A DNA stretch of 12,015 nucleotides from CAYXVB01 sp964467785 (GTDB lineage Bacteria > Bdellovibrionota > UBA1018). The position numbers and the translations under genes are program-made. Below are positions 7,508 through 12,015 of this stretch, piece by piece. Numbering within the stretch: position 1 is the first letter of the stretch; every line of letters starts with the position of its first letter. The notes under the pieces were generated by a model, which was given only the letters and a program-made list of their open reading frames with translations, did not search any database and had not been told where the DNA came from. The stretch lies in contig CAYXVB010000113.1 of NCBI GenBank assembly GCA_964467785.1, forward strand, positions 1 through 12,015, in the 5' to 3' direction.

Positions 7508-8215
7508 ACGTCACCGTAATAAAGTTAGACTCCAAGTCGTCCTCGTCAATCCAGAAACCGCCTTGCGCCCCATCACAATTTTGCGCCGCCTTGCCCCCGT
7601 AATAGGCGCATCCCTTCCCGTAGCTGTTGCGGAGAAAATATTGGCATTTCCCGTTACGGAACTCGCGCGACACCGCAGTCAACGCATGCGGGGGCTTTTT
7701 CTCCTCGATGCCAGTCAGCACTCGCTGATGCACCACGATTCCCACGGGCATGCCCGTGGCCAGGCCCCGGTCCAGTTCGTCCACCAGAGCCTTGCCCTCC
7801 ACTTTACCCGGCACCTTGTCCAGCGTGACGATCTTGAGCGACGAGGGAAGTCTCCGGCGCGAACCTTCGCAAGCCTTTTTCGTTAACTCGTAGAGGTCGC
7901 TCGAGATCTCCTCGGCGCGCGCGCGGTGCACCGCCTCGAAAGCCTCACGGCTGCTGANNNNNNNNNNNNNNNNNNNNNNNNNNNNNNNNNNNNNNNNNNN
8001 NNNNNNNNNNNNNNNNNNNNNNNNNNNNNNNNNNNNNNNNNNNNNNNNNNNNNNNNNACGCACTCAGCGGCGCCTCGAGCGAGCGCGGAACGCCCAGCAA
8101 ACAGCAACACCACGGCAAGCCCGACGATCACTCGTAGGCTGCGTGGGAGGACAAAGTATTTGCATGTTTCTCGGCTACTGGCGCGAGGCCGCACTCTCCA
8201 CACTCTTAAGGACAC
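7494..8215 (-). CDS. Papain-like (C1-type) cysteine protease, interrupted by assembly gap
   Basis: I read two coding pieces as one gene. The right piece (8215 to 8058) encodes a signal peptide: RSLRVIVGLAVVLLFAG, then RSALARGAAEC. The left piece (7957 to 7494) encodes about 154 residues ending in a C1 protease C-terminal half: G-x-PVGIVVH, catalytic-type His in PPHALTAV (codon 7688-7686), CQYFLRNSYG with the catalytic-type Asn (7628-7626) 20 residues later, then a cysteine-rich loop and GFWIDEDDL. The catalytic Cys and Gln would lie in the unsequenced part. The two sides are not in frame across 100 N, which means nothing because the gap length is a placeholder. The start is uncertain: GTG at 8215 touches GGGGA, while GTG at 8203 has it at better spacing. 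It is the first gene of a minus-strand run. Confidence 0.65.
7958..8057. other. Assembly gap, exactly 100 N
   Basis: One hundred undetermined bases, the conventional placeholder for a scaffold gap of unknown size. It removes the middle of the cysteine protease gene. Reading frames drawn through it are artefacts. Confidence 0.98.
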
Positions 8216-8335
8216 TCCCCTTCTTCAGTCAGATCGGAGTTTTATCAAGTACAGTTTAGAAAGTTTTTATATTTCCCGCGGACCGGCTTTCGCGGCGTTC
8301 CAAAAAGGCATAAGCCTTGCTCGAACGCAGTTCAT
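8216..8335. promoter_or_regulatory. Divergent intergenic region between protease run and stress-protein/kinase pair
   Basis: An AT-rich stretch serves two divergent genes. On the plus strand TATATT (8268-8273) is a -10-like element without a good -35. On the minus strand the same bases give TATAAA (8271 to 8266), and AAGAAGGGGA just before 8215 is a purine-rich binding site. A perfect stem AAGGC-ATAA-GCCTT (8305-8318) lies 17 bp before the plus-strand ATG; on the minus strand it is followed by TTT, so it could be a small terminator or an operator. No Shine-Dalgarno precedes the ATG at 8336. Confidence 0.35.
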
Positions 8336-8809
8336 ATGACGACACATCACAACGAAAACGTCCAAAAGCTGGCCGGTCTCATCCGTGACATCGAGGTGGC
8401 CATGGTCACTACGGAGGACGAGCGGGGTGAACTGCGTTGCCGCCCGATGGCGACTCAAAAGACTCCCTTCGACGGCACTCTCTGGTTTCTCACTTACGAT
8501 TCCTCTCCCAAGGTGGCGGAGCTTAAATCCCACCAAAAAATCAATGTCAGCTACAGCGACCCGCGATTCCAACGCTACGTTTCCATCTCCGGATCCGGAC
8601 GAGTCATCCGCGATCCCGCGCTAGTCAAGAAAATGTGGAGCCCCGGCCTCCTCGCCTGGTTCCCAAAAGGTATGGACGACCCCGCGATTTCGCTGATCGG
8701 GGTGGGCGTCCATCAAGCCGAATTCTGGGAAGCCGCCGACGGCCGCATGGTCCAGCTCGCCGGCTTTGATCAGACAAGGACCAGTGACAAGCTCGATCGC
8801 ACCGGATAG
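8336..8809 (+). CDS. Pyridoxamine 5'-phosphate oxidase-fold protein, general stress protein 26 type
   Basis: A 157-residue cytoplasmic protein matching the small PNPOx-fold stress proteins in length and order of motifs: an N-terminal helix LAGLIRDIEVAMVTT, then RCRPMATQ, LWFLTYDSSPKV, HQKINVSYSD, YVSISGSGRV, and the typical MWSPGLLAWFPKGMDDP, closing with VHQAEFWE. Members bind FMN or a related flavin such as F420 or haem; which one here cannot be told. Their roles are linked to stress and redox rather than to vitamin B6 synthesis. It begins a plus-strand pair: its TAG stop is in the same frame as the histidine kinase that starts 21 bp later, so cotranscription is likely and a functional link possible. 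No Shine-Dalgarno is seen before the ATG. Confidence 0.88.
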   Translation: MTTHHNENVQKLAGLIRDIEVAMVTTEDERGELRCRPMATQKTPFDGTLWFLTYDSSPKVAELKSHQKINVSYSDPRFQRYVSISGSGRVIRDPALVKKMWSPGLLAWFPKGMDDPAISLIGVGVHQAEFWEAADGRMVQLAGFDQTRTSDKLDRTG

Positions 8810-8830
8810 GGATTTGCATCCCACGTCTTC

Positions 8831-10843
8831 GTGCATAAGGCCTTTCGATTCCACGAAACGGTTTCGGCCGCCCAAACGCTGATCCGGGAAAAAGACCGGA
8901 TCGTGACGCTATTCGTGGAACGCTGCAGGGAAGCGGTCGTCGCCTCGCAAAAACTCGATGCCCCCGTGTTAGCGGAACATCTGCCTGAGTTCATCGAAGA
9001 GATCTCCAAGCGTCTCAAATACCGCTCCTCAGCGATCCTCTCCCCGCAGGCCATGAGCGAACAAGCAGAGCTTCATGCAGAAGTCCGGGCCCGGACGCCA
9101 CGCTTCCGGCTTCCCGAGCTCCTCAACGAGTATCGAATCTTCCGGGGGATTGTTTTCGAAATTCTCGACCGAAGAATTTCCCCGAGCCCCTGGGAGCGCA
9201 ACATCATCAATTCAATGATCGACCAGCGGCTCCTCGAGGTCGCCACCCGGTACGCCAAATGGGTCCAGGACCGTGAGCTGGAAGAAAGCCGCGCGCAGAG
9301 CCGGCTCCACGACATCCTGCAAATGGAACAAGCGCGTTCGGAAGCGATCATCAGGCACATGCCCGCGGCCTTGATCATCGGCGAGGCGCCCTCCGGAAAG
9401 CTCATTCTCGGAAACAGCGCGCGAATGAGAGAGATCTGGGGCCACGACCTGATCCCGTCCGACGACATCTCCGGCTACTCCGCCTGGGAGGGGTGGCACC
9501 TCGACGGTCGGAAAATCAGCCCGGATGAATGGCCTCTGGCGCGGGCCATCCGGAATGGAGAGGAGGTCAAAGGCGAGGTCATCGCGATCCGCTGGCCCTC
9601 TGGCGAGAAGCGCTTTCTCCGCCTAAGCGCCTCCCCGGTGCGGGACCGTAACGGCAAAATCACCGCGGGCATCGTCATCTGCGAGGACATCACCGAGCTT
9701 CGCGAAACGATCGAAGCCCTCAGCCTGAGCGAGGAGCGATACCGGACGATCTTCGAGCGCGCTCCCATCGGCATCGCCGAGCTCGCCCCAGACAAACGGA
9801 TCATCCTCCGGGCCAATCCCACTTACTGCCGGATGCTTGGTTACTCTGAGGAGGAGCTGATCGGAAAATCAGTCATCGAGCTGACCCATCCCGAAGATAG
9901 AGAAGCCGACCACCACATCGCCAAGGAGCTTCACGAAGGGAGGCGGGCGCTCTATCAACTCGAAAAACGCTACCGTCGCCGCGACGGCGGCCTTTTCTGG
10001 GCGCGGGTCAACGCGACGATCATCAGTGACACTGATGGCAGACCCGGTCGGATCATCGCGATCGTCCAGGATATCGACGACCAGAAGTCCCGGGAAACCG
10101 AGCTCCGTCAAGCCATCCGCATCCGAGAGGAAACGCTCGCCGTCGTCTCCCACGACCTGCGCAATCCGCTCAGCACCATCACCATGCTGGCCTCCCTGAT
10201 CGCACGGGATCGCACAGAAGCCCGGCCCGAGTCCCCCCTGCATGATGCGGCCAGGCGGATCTTGAAGGCAGCCGATCGGATGAATCGATTGATCCAAGAT
10301 GTCCTCGACATCGCGCGCCTCGAATCCGGAACTTACAGCCATGCGCCGCGACCCTGCCACAGCGGCGAACTGATCGACGAAGTGATCGAGATCATGAAAC
10401 CCCTTGCATCGGAAAAGTCAATCCAACTGCGTGCGCACGGGGACGGGACCTCTCCCCAGATCTCCTGCGACCGGGACGGGATGATCCGGGTCTTTGTCAA
10501 TCTGATCAGTAACTCCATCAAGTTCACCGCGCCTGGCGGCAAGATCGAGATCGGGCTTGAGAGCGCTCCTCCCGGCCACGTGACCTTTAGCGTGCGCGAC
10601 AATGGGCGCGGCATCGCCCCCAAGGACATGACCAAGATCTTCAACCGCTTCTATCAGTCGGATTCCGGGGAAACTCGGCGTCTCGGGACCGGCCTCGGGC
10701 TCGCTATCGTCAAAGCGATCATCGAGGCCCACTCCGGCCGGGTGAAGGTGGAAAGTGTATTGGGCAAAGGATCGACTTTCACCATCATCCTGCCGACGAT
10801 CGATCAGGCGCTCCAATCACCGCTAAAGCGGGCCGCCGGATGA
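8831..10843 (+). CDS. Soluble sensor histidine kinase with two PAS domains
   Basis: A 670-residue kinase without membrane segments, so a cytoplasmic sensor. Order: a helical N-terminal domain (about 8-160) resembling the RsbR-type N-terminal sensor domain; PAS 1 (about 170-290), with the WHLDGRKISPDEWPLARA signature and ending in EDITEL; PAS 2 (about 300-422), starting EERYRTIFERAP and ending in QDID; a HisKA dimerisation domain with phosphoacceptor H441 in VVSHDLRNPL; and a HATPase domain with N box N557/N561, G1 D590-NGRGI, F box FNRFYQ and G2 G619-TGLGL. All catalytic boxes are intact. No receiver domain and no response regulator occur in the window, so its partner is elsewhere. The start is GTG, eight codons past the TAG of the stress protein and in its frame, with no ribosome binding site of its own, suggesting reinitiation. 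The signal sensed is unknown. Confidence 0.93.
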   Translation: MHKAFRFHETVSAAQTLIREKDRIVTLFVERCREAVVASQKLDAPVLAEHLPEFIEEISKRLKYRSSAILSPQAMSEQAELHAEVRARTPRFRLPELLNEYRIFRGIVFEILDRRISPSPWERNIINSMIDQRLLEVATRYAKWVQDRELEESRAQSRLHDILQMEQARSEAIIRHMPAALIIGEAPSGKLILGNSARMREIWGHDLIPSDDISGYSAWEGWHLDGRKISPDEWPLARAIRNGEEVKGEVIAIRWPSGEKRFLRLSASPVRDRNGKITAGIVICEDITELRETIEALSLSEERYRTIFERAPIGIAELAPDKRIILRANPTYCRMLGYSEEELIGKSVIELTHPEDREADHHIAKELHEGRRALYQLEKRYRRRDGGLFWARVNATIISDTDGRPGRIIAIVQDIDDQKSRETELRQAIRIREETLAVVSHDLRNPLSTITMLASLIARDRTEARPESPLHDAARRILKAADRMNRLIQDVLDIARLESGTYSHAPRPCHSGELIDEVIEIMKPLASEKSIQLRAHGDGTSPQISCDRDGMIRVFVNLISNSIKFTAPGGKIEIGLESAPPGHVTFSVRDNGRGIAPKDMTKIFNRFYQSDSGETRRLGTGLGLAIVKAIIEAHSGRVKVESVLGKGSTFTIILPTIDQALQSPLKRAAG

Positions 10844-10898
10844 TCAAGCGCTCGCGGCAGAGACCTTGCATCGCTTGGCCACGTGCATCCTGTTTTTT
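10838..10898 (+). terminator. Possible bipartite intrinsic terminator after the kinase gene
   Basis: GGATG (10838-10842) can pair with CATCC (10886-10890), and inside it CAAGCG (10845-10850) with CGCTTG (10872-10877), leaving a 21-base loop and an 8-base bulge. TGTTTTTT follows at 10891-10898. The T tract supports termination, but the stem is imperfect and overlaps the stop codon. Confidence 0.3.
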
Positions 10899-10942
10899 AC
10901 ATATAACCAGAATAATTTTAGTGGTTGCCCGCGCCTGCCCTA

Positions 10943-10972
10943 TTGGCACCGCAGGGTGATTTTTTCTATATT
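10943..10972 (+). promoter_or_regulatory. Candidate promoter for pflB
   Basis: TTGGCA (10943-10948) and TCTATA (10965-10970) or the overlapping TATATT (10967-10972) form a sigma70-like pair with 16 or 18 bp spacing. Transcription would begin at about 10977-10979, on or next to the ATG, implying a leaderless or nearly leaderless message. No FNR-type TTGAT-N4-ATCAA box was seen nearby. A second AT-rich patch at 10893-10919 has no good -35. Confidence 0.4.
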
Positions 10973-10978
10973 CACATC

Positions 10979-12015
10979 ATGACACTCACCCAATGGAGAG
11001 GCTGGGAACCCGGCCGCTGGCAGAACGAAGTCAATGTCCGAGACTTCATCTTTCATAACCAAACCCCCTACGACGGCGATGACCGCTTCCTGTCCGCTCC
11101 GACCGCGCGGACGCAGGCGCTGTGGAAGAAAGTGACGGACCTCATGGCGGCCGAGCGCGCCAAAGGCGGGCTTCTGGATGTGGACACGGAAGTCGTTTCT
11201 TCGATCGTGTCCCATCCGGCTGGCTACATCGATCGCGAGCTCGAGACCATCGTCGGCCTCCAAACCGACAAGCCGCTCAAGCGAGCCCTCATCGCCTACG
11301 GCGGCATCCGCCTGGTCAAGACGGCGCTCGAATCCTACGGCGAAAAGCTCGATCTCAAGACTGAGGAGATCTTCGAGCACCGCAAGACCCACAACGACGG
11401 CGTCTTCGGCGCCTACACTCCCGAGATGCTCGCCGCGCGCAAGTCGGGAATCATCACCGGCCTGCCGGATGCCTACGGCCGCGGTCGGATCATCGGCGAC
11501 TACCGCCGGATCGCGCTCTACGGCGCGGACCGCCTGATCGACAAGAAAAAACGCGACCTCGCTAACCTCGACACCGCCGTGCTCGAGGACGACGTGATCC
11601 TGCAACGCGAGGAGCTTAGCGAGCAGATCGACGCGTTGAACGAGCTCAAGAAGATGGCCGCGACCTACGGCTTCGATATCTCGATGCCCGCGATGAACGG
11701 CCGGGAGGCCGTCCAGTGGCTCTACTTTGGCTATCTCGCCTCCGTCAAGGAGCAGAACGGCGCGGCGATGTCTCTGGGCCGGACGTCCTCGTTCCTCGAC
11801 ATCTACTTCGAGCGCGATCTCAAGGAGGGCACCTTCACCGAGAGCCAGATCCAGGAATTCATCGACCATTTCGTGATGAAGCTCCGGATGGTTCGCTTTC
11901 TTCGCACACCGGACTACAACGAGCTCTTTTCCGGCGACCCCACCTGGGTCACGGAAGCCCTCGGCGGCGTCGGCGAAGACGGTCGTCCCCGTGTCTCCAA
12001 GACGAGCTTTCGCTA
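10979..12015 (+). CDS. pflB: Pyruvate formate-lyase (formate C-acetyltransferase), N-terminal part
   Basis: The first 345 codons of a gene that continues beyond the right edge. It follows the E. coli enzyme closely from WQNEVNVRDFI near the start through IVGLQTDKPLKRAL, GVFGAYTPEML, SGIITGLPDAYGRGR, GDYRR, NGAAMSLGRTSSFLD and VMKLRMVRFLRTP to FSGDPTWVTEALGG. The enzyme is a cytoplasmic glycyl-radical enzyme that splits pyruvate with CoA to acetyl-CoA and formate without oxygen. R176 in GDYRR and W323 correspond to substrate-pocket residues; the catalytic cysteine pair and radical glycine lie in the missing part. ATG at 10979 fits the family start, with an N-terminus a few residues shorter. 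No Shine-Dalgarno is near; the nearest AGGG is about 20 bases away. The activating enzyme PflA is not in view and may lie downstream. The long opposite frame is a shadow. Confidence 0.95.
   Translation, partial: MTLTQWRGWEPGRWQNEVNVRDFIFHNQTPYDGDDRFLSAPTARTQALWKKVTDLMAAERAKGGLLDVDTEVVSSIVSHPAGYIDRELETIVGLQTDKPLKRALIAYGGIRLVKTALESYGEKLDLKTEEIFEHRKTHNDGVFGAYTPEMLAARKSGIITGLPDAYGRGRIIGDYRRIALYGADRLIDKKKRDLANLDTAVLEDDVILQREELSEQIDALNELKKMAATYGFDISMPAMNGREAVQWLYFGYLASVKEQNGAAMSLGRTSSFLDIYFERDLKEGTFTESQIQEFIDHFVMKLRMVRFLRTPDYNELFSGDPTWVTEALGGVGEDGRPRVSKTSFR

Noticed and set aside
7494..8063. Continuous frame drawn through the N run
   Set aside because: The residues across 7958-8057 are undetermined and the gap length is a placeholder, so a start inside or just beyond it in that frame has no meaning.
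8305..8318. Small stem-loop as a riboswitch or ncRNA
   Set aside because: A 5-bp stem with a four-base loop is far too small; it is recorded only as part of the intergenic region.
8807..8809. TAG as a possible pyrrolysine codon
   Set aside because: No pyl genes are visible, other genes here also end in TAG (for example 730-732 and 7494-7496), and the stress protein ends at its usual length.
10944..10960. Sigma-54-like TGGCAC before pflB
   Set aside because: The required GC ten bases after the GG is absent (TG is found), so only half of the -24/-12 element is present.
10940..11869. Long minus-strand open frame of about 309 codons
   Set aside because: It lies exactly opposite pflB, whose protein matches the known family along its whole length. 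The opposite frame is low-complexity in acidic and Leu residues and resembles nothing.
1..12015. CRISPR array, tRNA, rRNA, insertion sequence or prophage genes
   Set aside because: No repeated spacer pattern, cloverleaf, rRNA motif, transposase, terminal inverted repeats or integrase was seen on either strand.

Overview
The window reads as ordinary, densely coded, GC-rich bacterial chromosome from a draft assembly: one run of exactly 100 N sits inside a gene. Several genes start with GTG or TTG and few have a clear Shine-Dalgarno. Many products are exported: a lipoprotein-type metzincin, a papain-like protease, a PafA-type phosphatase and a copper-amine-oxidase-like protein. Together with a hibernation factor carrying a cold-shock domain and a soluble PAS histidine kinase, this suggests a Gram-negative of the Bdellovibrionota or former deltaproteobacterial kind. 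That placement is inference; no rRNA or marker gene settles it.

Layout. Positions 79-1491 (minus) hold a secreted HExxHxxGxxH metalloprotease followed by a NicO/SafE-like membrane protein. A divergent intergenic region (1492-1629) separates them from a plus-strand GT4-type glycosyltransferase and a secreted copper-amine-oxidase-like protein (1630-4578). That protein meets tail to tail, with a 27-bp overlap, a four-gene minus-strand run (4552-8215). In transcription order the run is: gap-interrupted papain-like protease, translationally coupled six-cysteine secreted protein, PafA-like alkaline phosphatase, and an S30AE plus cold-shock-domain ribosome hibernation protein. A second divergent region (8216-8335) leads to a plus-strand pair: a PNPOx-fold general stress protein and a two-PAS histidine kinase, in the same reading frame and separated by one TAG. 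Last is the first 345 codons of pyruvate formate-lyase (pflB), which runs off the right edge.

How the genes fit together. Nothing here is a recognisable mobile element, defence locus, CRISPR array or biosynthetic cluster. The themes are secreted hydrolases and oxidases, stationary-phase or starvation functions (phosphatase, hibernation factor, stress flavoprotein, sensor kinase) and anaerobic pyruvate metabolism. I did not find a convincing new system. The points most worth checking are the protease and six-cysteine pair at the assembly gap, the altered cofactor motif in the amine-oxidase-like protein, and the stress-protein/kinase pair divided by a single in-frame stop.
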